Positions 55,359-64,000 of a stretch of 64,000 bases of DNA are shown here, in pieces. The translations under genes and the position numbers were made by a program. The notes below the pieces were generated by a model. That model was given only the letters and a program-made list of their open reading frames with translations, did no database searches and was not told the DNA's origin. Origin of the DNA: Halonatronomonas betaini (GTDB lineage Bacteria > Bacillota > Halanaerobiia > Halanaerobiales > Halarsenatibacteraceae); assembly GCF_015666175.1 (NCBI RefSeq), contig NZ_JADPIE010000002.1, positions 62,001 to 126,000 of the forward strand, written 5' to 3'. How positions within the stretch are numbered: the first letter of the stretch is position 1; each line of letters begins with the position of its first letter.

Positions 55359-56033
55359 TTAATTGCTACTTATTGTGTTCTGCTTTAGATTTAAATATAA
55401 TTCTGCATTGGTCGCATCATAATAAGGCTGAACAAAAAATATGCCAATTCCCAGGGCTAATGCTCCTAATATAAACCAGCCCAAAAAAGAGAGATCCAGG
55501 ATAAAGATATTCAATTTCTCTCCCTGAGTCATTTTCTGGCTAAGTTTAATTGCCTGTCCTGGTTTCATCTCTGGATTATCAGCTAGAATATATGGTACCA
55601 TTCTATAGGCATAAAATTTTATAATTCCAGGGATTATTAATAGTAATGTCCACAAAAAAAGATATATGCTTCTAGAGAGCATTGTAATAAAAATATTAAA
55701 GTATCTTTTCTTGCGGAAGGCAAAGCCTAAATTTGAAAGATCAGAATCACCCTGAGACAATCTGATAAAATATTTTCTTCCTCCTACTTCCAGGGCATAG
55801 CCTATCAATATTCTTAAGAATACTAGTATTAAAATTACTAACCCAATAAATAATGCAAACTGAAAATCAATATTAATAAGGTTAGTTGTTTCAGCTCCCC
55901 TGGAACTTCCAATTTCTCCCCGGTTATGACTTCCTCCAATTATTATAATAATCAAACTTACTATAAAAGCCTGCCAGTAATGCCCTTTTAAAACCTGTCT
56001 GGCCTTCTGTTTTAAATCTGCTCTTTGCCACAT
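55359..56033 (-). CDS. DUF975 membrane protein
   Basis: A 224-aa integral membrane protein with four to five spans. The opening LKQKARQVLKGHYWQAFIVS (~8-27) and GYALEVGGRKYFIRLSQGD (~79-97) are typical of DUF975, and the YRMVPYILADNPEMK segment (~146) is conserved. Function is unknown in the family. The ATG follows AGGAGATG. Confidence 0.85.
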   Translation of the reverse strand: MWQRADLKQKARQVLKGHYWQAFIVSLIIIIIGGSHNRGEIGSSRGAETTNLINIDFQFALFIGLVILILVFLRILIGYALEVGGRKYFIRLSQGDSDLSNLGFAFRKKRYFNIFITMLSRSIYLFLWTLLLIIPGIIKFYAYRMVPYILADNPEMKPGQAIKLSQKMTQGEKLNIFILDLSFLGWFILGALALGIGIFFVQPYYDATNAELYLNLKQNTISSN

Positions 56034-56139
56034 CTTAATTCATCTCCTAATATTAAACATAGTTTTTAGCTGTAACCTCACATTTAAATTATCAATCATA
56101 TTCAACATTCGATTTTTAAAGTTAAATCTGAATTTAATA

Positions 56140-56256
56140 TTACTTATTCAACATTTCTTTTAACTCATCAACTTCTTTTTTTAATGAACCGACCTGGGAC
56201 AGTGCTGACAGGGCAAAAACAAAGGCAATAGGGGCCAACAAACCTACATATTCCAT
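56140..56256 (-). CDS. Single-span microprotein (38 aa)
   Basis: An ATG with GAGGGTG site opens a 38-codon frame: MEYVGLLAPIAFVFALSALS forms a membrane helix and QVGSLKKEVDELKEMLNK a short coiled coil. Hydrophobic helix plus charged heptads, good RBS and stop make it a credible gene. I recall no function for it; small proteins of this plan are often subunits or regulators of membrane proteins. It is 106 bp upstream-facing of the DUF975 start on the same strand. Confidence 0.7.
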   Translation of the reverse strand: MEYVGLLAPIAFVFALSALSQVGSLKKEVDELKEMLNK

Positions 56257-56583
56257 CTTCACACCCTCTTTCTATGAAACTTTGATTTTAAAAAATACTT
56301 GATAAACATATATAATTTAGTTATCTCACTCACAAATACACCTACATTATATATGAATAAATTGATAATGTCAATACTAATATTAAATTATTTAATTTAT
56401 ATATTAATTTATTTAAATTAAGAAAAAATGCTATTAATAAATTTAAGATTATTTTATGGATGAATCCCTCAGCCAGCAATGAATTCAGTTACAAAATATA
56501 GAATGTGAGCGCATTTGGTATGGAATTCTCACAAGATATGCCAGTAATATGTGAAGAGTTTAAAGTTGTTTATAAATAAAGTA
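56257..56583. other. Intergenic, no gene seen
   Basis: Very AT-rich DNA upstream of the microprotein. It should hold that gene's promoter. I see no coding frame, tRNA or clear riboswitch. Confidence 0.5.
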
Positions 56584-56622
56584 AACGGCTAAAACTCTTT
56601 AAGTAATAAAGCTTTAGCCGCT
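56584..56622. terminator. Hairpin CGGCTAAA / TTTAGCCG
   Basis: An 8-bp stem with an A/T-rich inner region, 70 bp past the truncated PucR-like frame; no strong T-run, so terminator function is tentative. Confidence 0.5.
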
Positions 56623-56691
56623 TAGGATGCTAGTATTATTTAGGTTTGACTGGAATATTATAAACTTTTGCTGATTTTTATATTATAAATT

Positions 56692-56886
56692 TTACTTTAA
56701 GAAATCATGGGCAGTTTTAACAAATAGGGCAATCCCCTTCCAGAATACAGACTCATCTATATCGAATTTTTGGTCAGGGGCATCCATAACAGTTACAATA
56801 TCAACTTTTCTATCAAGCCCATCTTCACCGGCAAGAACTTTAAAGTCTTTGAATTCTGGCATAGCTAAAATATCTTTTAATTTCAT
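56692..56886 (-). pseudogene. PucR-type regulator, N-terminal fragment
   Basis: A 64-aa frame that starts like PucR-family purine catabolism regulators (KLKDILAMPEFKDFKVLAGE, then DGLDRKVDIVTVMDAPD) with an AGGTGA site. Full proteins have about 500 residues with a C-terminal HTH; here only the start of the sensor domain remains, followed by an unrelated-looking tail (FVKTAHDFLK). No further homologous frame follows. It is probably a decayed gene, though a short product is possible. Confidence 0.65.
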
Positions 56887-57017
56887 TTTAAATCACCTGT
56901 CTTAGTCTGATTAGTGTTAATTAATATTATATCATAGGGTAACTAAAAATTAATTTAACAGGTTTTCAAAATAGATAAATTTGATTCGGTTATACCTACC
57001 TTTTCTGAAAGCTAAGA

Positions 57018-57941
57018 TTATTTTTGAAGCTCATATAAAACTTCTACACCAATTTCAGTTAATTGATTTATTACTTCCATGCTATTTGAGTTAGCTGAAA
57101 TATCCAGTAGATTCATCCTCATATCTATCTCAATAAACTGATTTATATTTTCATTATTTAATAATGGAGAAATGTCAGTGACTTTATTGTCATAAAAGTT
57201 TAAGGTGACAAGATTATTTAAATTACTTATAACAGATATATCTTCAACCTGATTACCATCTTCAGGTAATGGTGTTCCGCCAAAATTCAAGACTTCCAGA
57301 TTTTCAAGGGGTTCTAATGCTGAAATATCTACTACCTGGTTATTGCCAAATCTAAGTTCTTTTAAATTATTTAACTGACCTAATGGAGAAATATCAGTGA
57401 TTTGATTTCCAGTAAGGTTTAATATTTTCAAAGAATTTAAATCAGTCAGCGGGGATATATCAGTGATATTATAGTTTCTCCAGAGGTTAAGCTCTTTTAG
57501 ATTTGTTAAATTACTAAGAGGTGAAAGATCTTTAATTCTGTTTGCAGAGAGATTTAAGTATTCAAGGTTTTCTAACCCTGCAAGTGGAGATATATCTTCA
57601 AGCTGATTGGGTTCCCAGGCACCAATTGAGAGTTTCCTCAAATTAGTTAATTCAGCCAGTGGCTGAATATCGTCTATATAATTCTGATAGAGGTCCAGGC
57701 TTTCTAAATTACTTAAATATTGAATCCCTTCTATTGAACTAATTCCCTTTGCGAATAAATCTAACTCTCTAATTTCTTCTAAGTCACTAAGATATATATC
57801 TCCTTCTTCTTTATTAAGTCTTTCTCTAATTTCATTATCCAGGGAATCATCTGCAAAATCAATAGCTTTTTCAGTATAAATAGAATTACTTAATGCTAAT
57901 ACTATCAATATAACCAATAAAACTAATAACTTATTTTTCAT
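57018..57941 (-). CDS. Secreted internalin-type leucine-rich-repeat protein
   Basis: A 307-aa protein with an N-terminal signal peptide or anchor (~4-20). About nine LRR units of ~22 residues follow (~60-285), of the form LTNLKxLxLxxNxITDISPL, as in internalins. There is no lipobox Cys and no cell-wall sorting signal. It probably binds a protein or polysaccharide outside the cytoplasm. The ATG follows GAGGTGA. Confidence 0.85.
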   Translation of the reverse strand: MKNKLLVLLVILIVLALSNSIYTEKAIDFADDSLDNEIRERLNKEEGDIYLSDLEEIRELDLFAKGISSIEGIQYLSNLESLDLYQNYIDDIQPLAELTNLRKLSIGAWEPNQLEDISPLAGLENLEYLNLSANRIKDLSPLSNLTNLKELNLWRNYNITDISPLTDLNSLKILNLTGNQITDISPLGQLNNLKELRFGNNQVVDISALEPLENLEVLNFGGTPLPEDGNQVEDISVISNLNNLVTLNFYDNKVTDISPLLNNENINQFIEIDMRMNLLDISANSNSMEVINQLTEIGVEVLYELQK

Positions 57942-58177
57942 GGGATTTCACCTCAAAATATTTATAGTTAATCTTTAAAATCCTGAAAAGTCTAATTCAG
58001 TCATAATATAATGATCTCTAATTATATAAATTAATAGAGCCTATAGTGGCAAAACTGTAAACTAATTAAATCAACACAGAACAAATAAATTACAGAAGAA
58101 TACACACTATAGACTACCTGATATAAAAATATTGAGCTATTGCTAAAGTTAAAACTCTTTTAAAGTTATCGAGTTTA

Positions 58178-59278
58178 TTATTTCTTATATACGTTTTTTA
58201 TATATTCGATTCTTGAGGTCATATTTTTTAAGAGGAGGTCAACTAAAGTTAGGGCGACCATTGCCTCGACAACGACTACGGCTCTTGGGACTATAACCGG
58301 GTCATGACGGCCATGAATGCTCAGGTCGATATTTTCACCTGATTTATTGACTGCCTGCTGGGTCTTCTCTATCGATGGAGTTGGTTTAACTGCAGCTTTT
58401 AATAAGATATCGCTGCCATCGGTGATTCCGCCCAGAGTTCCGCCGGCATTATTTGTTACTTTATTTATTTCTCCTTCATTGTATCTATAGAAATCATTAT
58501 GCTCATAGCCGGTCATTTCTGCTGCTTTAAAGCCTCTGCCAAACTCGACTCCTTTAACTGCTCCAATTGACATAATAGCCCTTGCCAGTAAAGCCTCGCA
58601 TTTATCAAAGACAGGATCGCCGAGGCCTTCAGGGATATTTTTGACAGTGCATTCAATGGTTCCTCCTGAAGAGTTATTATCGGCAATAAGGTTTCTTAAA
58701 TATTCCTCGGCTTTCTCTAAAGCGACTGGATCTGGCATATATAAGAAGTTATTCATGATATAGTCTTCATTATAATTTTTGGGATCAGCTTTAATTGGCC
58801 CGATTGAAGATGTATAGGCTGTTATTTTGACATTTAAGGCTGCCAGTATCTTTCTGGCAATGGCTCCTGCGGCAACCCTGGCAGCTGTTTCTCGTCCAGA
58901 AGCACGGCCACTTCCCCGGTGGTCTCTAAAACCGTATTTTAAATCATAGCTATAATCGGATTGAGCCGGGCGATAAACATCTTTTAAAGCAGAGTAATCT
59001 TTGGATTTCTGATTTTTATTAAAGATTATCATAGAAATAGGTGCCCCTGTTGTTCTTCCCTGGAATACTCCTGACAATATTTCTATTTTATCTCCTTCTT
59101 TTCTCGGGGTTGTAAATGGCGACTGGCCTGGTTTACGTCTGTCTAAATCCTTCTGGATATCTTCTTCAGATATTTCAACACCGGCAGGACAGCCATCTAC
59201 TACGACTCCAAGACCTTTACCATGGGATTCACCCCAGGTTGAAATTTTAAATATATCTCCTAATATTGAACCTGACAT
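58178..59278 (-). CDS. aroC: Chorismate synthase
   Basis: A 366-aa enzyme converting 5-enolpyruvylshikimate-3-phosphate to chorismate with reduced FMN. Signatures are visible: [18 protein letters not shown] (~16-33), [20 protein letters not shown] (~103-122) and [17 protein letters not shown] (~122-138). The C-terminus has [17 protein letters not shown] and [20 protein letters not shown], both conserved. An AGAGGTGA site precedes the ATG. No other aro gene is nearby. Confidence 0.95.
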   Translation of the reverse strand: MSGSILGDIFKISTWGESHGKGLGVVVDGCPAGVEISEEDIQKDLDRRKPGQSPFTTPRKEGDKIEILSGVFQGRTTGAPISMIIFNKNQKSKDYSALKDVYRPAQSDYSYDLKYGFRDHRGSGRASGRETAARVAAGAIARKILAALNVKITAYTSSIGPIKADPKNYNEDYIMNNFLYMPDPVALEKAEEYLRNLIADNNSSGGTIECTVKNIPEGLGDPVFDKCEALLARAIMSIGAVKGVEFGRGFKAAEMTGYEHNDFYRYNEGEINKVTNNAGGTLGGITDGSDILLKAAVKPTPSIEKTQQAVNKSGENIDLSIHGRHDPVIVPRAVVVVEAMVALTLVDLLLKNMTSRIEYIKNVYKK

Positions 59279-59628
59279 GTCAGATCACCTCTCTGTTTCT
59301 TCTTTATTTGCTGTTATAAAAATTTAATCTGGTAATTTAAAAACCTGTCACTTCTTCTAAATATTTTTTAATTGCGCTTTGATAAACTAAATTTCTATCA
59401 CTAACTTAATTCAAGAAAAAGAATTAAACACCTTCTAATTATCATGAAATTTTTAAGTTAATTAATTCTTAATAATAAAAAGCCAGACTGGCTGCCATTA
59501 ATAGTTAAGAAATGGCTAAAACCTGTCTGGCCTCTATGGAGTATGTATATAAAACCGGCTCTGAAAATATTATTTAAGGGGATAGAAAGAGACCGGTTAA
59601 TACGCTAAAATAACTTTTAATTCATCTT
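59279..59628. other. Intergenic with terminator only
   Basis: Apart from the hairpin at 59479-59535 I see no gene here. The part next to chorismate synthase must hold its promoter. Confidence 0.5.
59479..59535 (-). terminator. Terminator of PAS-GGDEF-HD-GYP gene
   Basis: GCCAGAC / GTCTGGC outer stem with a partial inner stem and T5 on the minus strand, about 95 bp past the stop at 59629. Confidence 0.78.
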
Positions 59629-61059
59629 TTACTCATCTAATATTACTTTAATGAAAATATCAACTAGCTCTGGATCAAATTGAGTTCCGGCACAGTCTTT
59701 TATCTCTTTTAAAGCTTTATCCCGGGATATTGAATTCTGGTATACCCTGCCATTGGTCATGACATCATAGGCATCTACTATTGAGATAATCCTTGCTAGA
59801 TAGGGAATTTCTTCGCCTTTTAAGCCTCTTGGATACCCATTGCCATCCCAGCGTTCATGATGACTATAAATTTCTTCAGCTATCGGAGCAAATTCTGATG
59901 TTGCCAGGGCTATCTGTCTCCCCTTTTCTGTGTGCTTAGCCACAATTTCCCACTCTTCTTCAGTTAACTTACCATTTTTATTTAAGATATTAGCAGGCAC
60001 AGTTATCTTACCTATATCATGAAGATATGCCAGCAGATAAAGCTTATGGAGCTCATTGGATGACAGGTTTAATCGCCGACCAACTTTTCTTGCCAGTTGT
60101 GCCATTCTTTGAACATGTTCCTTGGTCTCTCCACTTTGAGTACCTAAAGAGTCAAGAAAACTTTTTACTATCTTGCTTTCTTTATCTTTACCATAAGAAA
60201 TTTTGTTATGATACAGGTTTTTGTCAGCCTCGTTTAATACTTTATAGATATCAATATCGGTAGTTTCTTTTACTGCATAGCCAAGTCCTATTGAGATGGG
60301 AATATCAATTGTATCAGTTTCATTTGTTCTGGTTATTATTCTATTAATAATTTTTTCTGTCTCTTCTGATCCGGTTTTAGGCAGTAAAATAACAAATTCA
60401 TCGCCGGCCCACCTTGCAACAATATCCTCCTGACGAACTGACTCTTCAAGAATTTCAGCAGATCTTTTAATCAACTTGTCTCCGGCCCTGTGACCATAGC
60501 TATCATTGATCAGCTTAAGACCATCGACATCTGCCATGATAATACTGATAGGAAGCTGCCTTTCAGTATCTAACCGCTTTAACTCTTCCTCTAAAAACTT
60601 GCGATTATAGAGGCCTGTTAGCTGATCATGATAGCTGATATACTTAATCTTCTCTTCTTTTTCCTTGATATCTGTTACATCTATTTGCATTGAAAGAATT
60701 CCATAACTGCCGTCATTTAATTTAATTCTGGTTTCTTTAAGCAACGAATAAAAGATTTCGCCTGACTTATGTCTTGTCTTAGTTATATGGCGAAGATCTT
60801 TACCTGAGATAATTTTCTTAATATTAATCTTTGCTTCTTCTATATAATCTTCCTCAACAAATAAATCAAAAATACTTTTACCGATAACTTCTTCAAATCT
60901 ATAACCAGTTGTTTCTAATATGGCCTGATTTGCTTTTAGAATATTACCATCCTGATCTAAAAGCAACATTCCTGCCGGTGATTTATAGAATAATTTTTGA
61001 TATTGCCGGGCATCTATGTCTAATTCTTCCATTCTCATTTCTTTATTTGTTTCTGCCAT
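59629..61059 (-). CDS. PAS-GGDEF-HD-GYP c-di-GMP signalling protein
   Basis: A 476-aa cytoplasmic protein: PAS (~15-135, ending VTDIKEKEEKI), GGDEF (~145-300, signature RWAGDEF near 219) and HD-GYP (~310-470, HDIGK near 349 and HHERWDGNGYP near 400). The first Gly of GGDEF is Ala, a change still found in active cyclases. It follows a B12-binding protein and a membrane protein on the same strand with a 30-bp gap, so it is the last gene of a sensory operon. An ATGGAGG site precedes the ATG. Confidence 0.92.
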   Translation of the reverse strand: MAETNKEMRMEELDIDARQYQKLFYKSPAGMLLLDQDGNILKANQAILETTGYRFEEVIGKSIFDLFVEEDYIEEAKINIKKIISGKDLRHITKTRHKSGEIFYSLLKETRIKLNDGSYGILSMQIDVTDIKEKEEKIKYISYHDQLTGLYNRKFLEEELKRLDTERQLPISIIMADVDGLKLINDSYGHRAGDKLIKRSAEILEESVRQEDIVARWAGDEFVILLPKTGSEETEKIINRIITRTNETDTIDIPISIGLGYAVKETTDIDIYKVLNEADKNLYHNKISYGKDKESKIVKSFLDSLGTQSGETKEHVQRMAQLARKVGRRLNLSSNELHKLYLLAYLHDIGKITVPANILNKNGKLTEEEWEIVAKHTEKGRQIALATSEFAPIAEEIYSHHERWDGNGYPRGLKGEEIPYLARIISIVDAYDVMTNGRVYQNSISRDKALKEIKDCAGTQFDPELVDIFIKVILDE

Positions 61060-61089
61060 GATTTTTCCTCCATAATTATTATAACTTAG

Positions 61090-61602
61090 TTATCTATTTT
61101 GCGACCAGTTCGATTCAAGTCTTTTCTCCAGCCAGTAACTACTTACATTTAAAACAGTACCTGTTATAACTCCCTCTATTAGAACAAATAGATAGAAGCC
61201 AGCCTGAGATCCACCTGCCAGGGAAGTCAAGGCCTGCTGAATTGCCGTACCCAGAATCAGGTCTGTAAGTTGAATTGCAATTATAAACGAAACTGCAGCT
61301 CCCAGAGAGAGCAAAAGTATCTTTAGAAACATGCTTTTATTAGCAGTAACTGAAAGTAGAAAGGCAAGTAATCCATAGGCTATCATAAAAAAAGCCTGGG
61401 TGCTGAAAAATATTGTTACTAAAATAAGAGCTGCCAGAGTTGTTGTCAGCTGTTCTACCAGGCTGAAATCTTTTGAAAAAATATATAGTGCCAGAGGAAC
61501 AATAAAACTACTAAAAATACTGATTGTACCCCTGAATAACAAAAATGAAACGATTATTAATGTCAGGGTTAGAGCACTGCGGGCTAATTTACTGGTTCCC
61601 AT
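61090..61602 (-). CDS. Integral membrane protein of unknown function
   Basis: A ~170-aa protein with about five to six hydrophobic helices and a basic C-terminus (LEKRLESNWSQNR). I do not recognise the family; the composition resembles small ECF/DUF2232-like membrane proteins, but no motif proves it. The start is ATG 61602 after AAAGGAA, which overlaps the end of the B12-binding gene by 19 bases, so the two are coupled. Confidence 0.72.
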   Translation of the reverse strand: MGTSKLARSALTLTLIIVSFLLFRGTISIFSSFIVPLALYIFSKDFSLVEQLTTTLAALILVTIFFSTQAFFMIAYGLLAFLLSVTANKSMFLKILLLSLGAAVSFIIAIQLTDLILGTAIQQALTSLAGGSQAGFYLFVLIEGVITGTVLNVSSYWLEKRLESNWSQNR

Positions 61603-62678
61603 ATATTTTCCTTTGCCCATTCTGCCAGTTCGTCAGCATCTTTAGCAACTACATCTGCTCCCCATTCCTCTGGGAGATGAGGTGCTAGCTCAAAAGCTCT
61701 GCCGCCAACAGCTACCCTGACATCATTATGTTCCTCATTTGCTTTGATTTTTCTAACTGCTTCCTCGCATTGTTCTAGATAAAACGGCATTGTCACTGAA
61801 AGAACTACCAGTTCAGGCTTGTGTTTTTTTATAGCAGTCAGAATATTTTCTGCTGGAACAGCGGCTCCAAGATAAATACTTTTCCAGCCTTTATATTCCA
61901 TCAAATCACAGAGCATACGTGCCCCCATCTCATGTAATTCATTGCCAATTGTACAGGCAACCAGGCTAAGACCGTTCTTTTCAGTCTCAAGAATATGGGG
62001 CCAGAGCTGCATCATGATATTCTGGGTCATATTAGTTATATAATGTTCTTCATCTACTGATATCTGATTGGAATTCCAGAGCTCGCCTACTCTTATCATA
62101 GATTCCTGGAAGATTTCTTTGTAGATCATTTCCACTGAAATTTCCTTTTCCAGTGCTTCTTCTACTGTCAGTTGAGCTTTATGTTTATCAGCGAGCAAAA
62201 GCGAATTGAGATACTTAAACTGTAATCTCTTAAGCTCAGCCTCTTCCTGGTTATCAAAGGATATTTTTTGAGAGGTTTTTTTATCAAGTTCAGCTTCCTC
62301 TGTGACTTTAATGGCATTATTAAGATGAATCTCTGCTTTTTGATAATAATCCTGTTCAAGCTCTTCTTTGATAACATCGCCAATTATTTGATAATGGTTA
62401 ATCATCTGCTCTCTGACTCTCTCAGGCGAAATGTCTTTCATCCTTGAATTAAGAAGTCTGATTAACCAGTCAGCATAATCCTTGAAAATATCTGCAGCAT
62501 CATACCTGACAGTAACTTCCAGGGTTTTTAAGTTATATTTAATGTCCCTGTACATTTTGGATTTCCTATAATCATCATATTCATTATCAAGTTTAGCTTC
62601 TCTGGTAAACTGCATTTTAAAAATGCGCTCAGCTAACTTTTCTATTTTGTGATCGGTAATATCATATAATAAACTCAA
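61584..62678 (-). CDS. B12-binding-domain sensor protein
   Basis: A 364-aa protein. Its N-terminus begins like the end of a PAS domain (LLYDITDHKIEKL). Helical segments and a B12-binding-2-type cap (~165-235) follow, then the cobalamin-binding Rossmann domain (~240-350): CTIGNELHEMGARM with the lower-axial His (ExHxxG in place of DxHxxG), LSVTMPFYLEQCEE and VAVGGRAF. Similar proteins bind adenosyl- or methylcobalamin, as in CarH-type photosensors or corrinoid carriers. No methyltransferase domain is present, so sensing is likely. The start is TTG 62678 after GAGAGGATG, just behind the broken GGDEF gene. Confidence 0.82.
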   Translation of the reverse strand: MSLLYDITDHKIEKLAERIFKMQFTREAKLDNEYDDYRKSKMYRDIKYNLKTLEVTVRYDAADIFKDYADWLIRLLNSRMKDISPERVREQMINHYQIIGDVIKEELEQDYYQKAEIHLNNAIKVTEEAELDKKTSQKISFDNQEEAELKRLQFKYLNSLLLADKHKAQLTVEEALEKEISVEMIYKEIFQESMIRVGELWNSNQISVDEEHYITNMTQNIMMQLWPHILETEKNGLSLVACTIGNELHEMGARMLCDLMEYKGWKSIYLGAAVPAENILTAIKKHKPELVVLSVTMPFYLEQCEEAVRKIKANEEHNDVRVAVGGRAFELAPHLPEEWGADVVAKDADELAEWAKENIWEPVN

Positions 62679-62679
62679 T

Positions 62680-63182
62680 CTACTTCATCCTCTCAGTATT
62701 TAACAATTCATTTTTATATTGATTTTTTGCCTGATATAAATTTTTATCTGCACGCTGGAAAAATTCATCCATTGATTCCTGAGTATTTAGTTCTGCTACT
62801 CCAAAGCTGGCAGATAATTCAAAAGAGGGCTCATCTATAGTTATCTCTTTTAGCTCCGATTTTAGCCTGCTTATAAAATCAACAGCTTCTTCCAGTTTAG
62901 TTTCTGGCAATAAGATAGTGAACTCATCGCCACCTATTCTAGCAGCCTGATCTTCATAACGGATATTATCAGCCAGAAAACTTCCAATAGCTTTTAAGAC
63001 TTTATCTCCGGTCTTATGGCCATAGGTATCATTTAATATTTTAAAATTATCTAAATCAATTATAACTAAAGATAAAGGGGAATCATGTCTAATAGATCGA
63101 CTAAAAATCTGTTGATAGCATCAGGACAATATTCAAAAAGTTTATCCTGGTTGTTCTCGTTTTTTTGAAATATATTGTCCAT
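62680..63182 (-). pseudogene. GGDEF diguanylate cyclase, frameshifted N-terminus
   Basis: ATG 63182 with a GAGGAG site opens MDNIFQKNENNQDKLFEYCP and DAINR, then this frame stops. One frame over, a stretch starts near 63120 (QQIFSRSIRHDSPLSLVIID) and continues through NDTYGHKTGD and RIGGDEF to the end NTERMK, a complete GGDEF output region except for the D-x-L-T-G-L-x-N-R start. A few bases were lost at the junction. The GGDEF motif itself is intact. It precedes the B12-binding gene with 1 bp between. Confidence 0.75.
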
Positions 63183-63252
63183 TCTAAGAACTCCTCTTAT
63201 AATATAATTAATGATACTTAGAAATTACACCTGTTATAGATAAAATTCAAAT

Positions 63253-64000
63253 CTAGAATTTTGACCTTTTGCTCCAGATTCTTTTGATATTCTGGTCGAC
63301 TTTGTCGTCAATCCAGTTCTGCCAGCCTGGCCAGCTGTGGGACTCAAATCTGCCATCTTCATTTACTTTAATATAAATATTTTTGCTACCAGCTGAAAAT
63401 TTCATTTTGTCTTCAGGACCAACTACTATTACATTCTCCTTGATTTCACGGGCTAGAAATCCTGCTTTAACTTTTATTTTTGTTGTACCTAATTCTGCGC
63501 CAACAGCACCTCCAGCAAACCAGCCTCCTGTATTATAGGTTCCACCTTTGAAAAAGGAAGTTTTATTATTACCGATTATATTTCCAGCTGTCTTAATAGT
63601 TGATGTGTATACCCCCTGCTGGAAAAGATATATGTCTCCACTGGCTGTTATCTCTGAATTCTGGATATAACCGGCAGCTAAATTGCTTTTACCAAAAGCC
63701 TGCTGCCTGTAAAGTTTATTATCTATCTTATTTGCTATCTCCTTTAATTGAGCATAGCTATCTTTTGAATAGTTCTTATATCCAAGCAGATACTGATGTA
63801 ATAACTTTATACTATCTTTAAAAGGATTATTTTCCTGTCTTTTATTTTTCAATACCTGCTGACAGCTACTTATTAGCTCCGATTTTATTTTAGAAAGTTT
63901 TTTAGAGTTAGAAATTAATGTTCTAAATTTCCGGTCAATCTTTACTACTTCTCTATCTTCATTATATATATTTAACATTTTTTCGAAAGTACCAATAAAG
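63253..64000 (-). CDS. DUF342/FapA-family protein, C-terminal part (runs off window)
   Basis: The frame is open to the window edge through FIGTFEKMLNIY, so the 5' end lies outside and the Met at 63978 need not be the start. The ~140 C-terminal residues form a right-handed parallel beta-roll (NSEITASGDIYLFQQGVYTS, then GGTYNTGGWFAGGAVGAELG), typical of DUF342, also called FapA (flagellar assembly protein A). Coiled-coil residues precede it. The role of the family is poorly known. It lies 70 bp upstream of the broken GGDEF gene on the same strand. Confidence 0.8.
   Translation of the reverse strand, partial: FIGTFEKMLNIYNEDREVVKIDRKFRTLISNSKKLSKIKSELISSCQQVLKNKRQENNPFKDSIKLLHQYLLGYKNYSKDSYAQLKEIANKIDNKLYRQQAFGKSNLAAGYIQNSEITASGDIYLFQQGVYTSTIKTAGNIIGNNKTSFFKGGTYNTGGWFAGGAVGAELGTTKIKVKAGFLAREIKENVIVVGPEDKMKFSAGSKNIYIKVNEDGRFESHSWPGWQNWIDDKVDQNIKRIWSKRSKF

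Overview
The window is AT-rich chromosomal DNA. It looks like an anaerobic, low-GC, Gram-negative-type Firmicute of the Halanaerobiales kind (for example Halanaerobium or a relative). The reasons are the acidic, Lys/Glu/Asp-rich proteins, strong AGGAGG ribosome binding sites, frequent TTG/GTG starts, PPi-type phosphofructokinase with class I aldolase, an NADP-type secondary alcohol dehydrogenase and many c-di-GMP proteins. The lineage is an inference; I see no rRNA, tRNA, CRISPR array, transposase or phage structural gene.

Layout. 1-6.7 kb: start of a Gfo/Idh/MocA oxidoreductase, an aldo/keto reductase, a membrane dipeptidase (M19) and an SbcD-SbcC (Mre11-Rad50-like) operon. 6.8-9.9 kb: a GLUG-repeat lipoprotein, then a MerR-type regulator with a textbook 19-bp-spacer promoter and a CxxC thioredoxin-like partner. 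10-16 kb is an unusual accessory region: a metallo-beta-lactamase-fold hydrolase, a small HTH protein with tandem ACCGGT-containing repeats, two tandem ~41-aa paralogous peptides with their own promoter and terminator, G-rich 11-bp tandem repeats, one of two YhdH-type oxidoreductases, and a second, truncated copy of the HTH locus. 15.8-22 kb: a second GLUG lipoprotein, a BspA-LRR lipoprotein with a 5'-nucleotidase C-terminal-like domain, a LuxR-type regulator and the second YhdH copy.

22-33 kb: DUF6075-like protein, nucleoside transporter, a methyltransferase-like membrane protein, a large PAS-PAS-GAF-GGDEF-HD-GYP protein, and two paralogous membrane proteins (559 and 562 aa) flanking a GNAT gene, an AbrB/Doc toxin-antitoxin pair and an ankyrin remnant. 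33-47.5 kb: an ATP-grasp/esterase/esterase operon, RraA-like protein, secondary alcohol dehydrogenase, a thymidylate-synthase-fold protein lacking its nucleophilic Cys, GH51 arabinofuranosidase, a Cache-HAMP-GGDEF-EAL protein and an FGGY kinase / class I aldolase / PPi-PFK sugar-catabolic cluster. 47.5-64 kb: decayed genes, RseP-type protease, M28 peptidase, proline-iminopeptidase-like hydrolase, ASCH protein, flavodoxin, serine hydrolase, RsgA, DUF975 protein, LRR protein, chorismate synthase, and a signalling cluster (DUF342/FapA-like, broken GGDEF, B12-binding protein, membrane protein, PAS-GGDEF-HD-GYP).

Functionally the window mixes housekeeping genes with surface proteins, c-di-GMP signalling and peptidase/hydrolase genes. 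Several small genes are broken by one-base changes, two of them in poly-A runs (29.5 kb, 47.77 kb). These may be real decay, slippage or phase variation, or base-calling errors. The best candidates for something undescribed are the 11-16 kb HTH/peptide/repeat region, the Cys-less thymidylate-synthase-like protein, the B12-binding/c-di-GMP operon, and the ATP-grasp/double-esterase operon.
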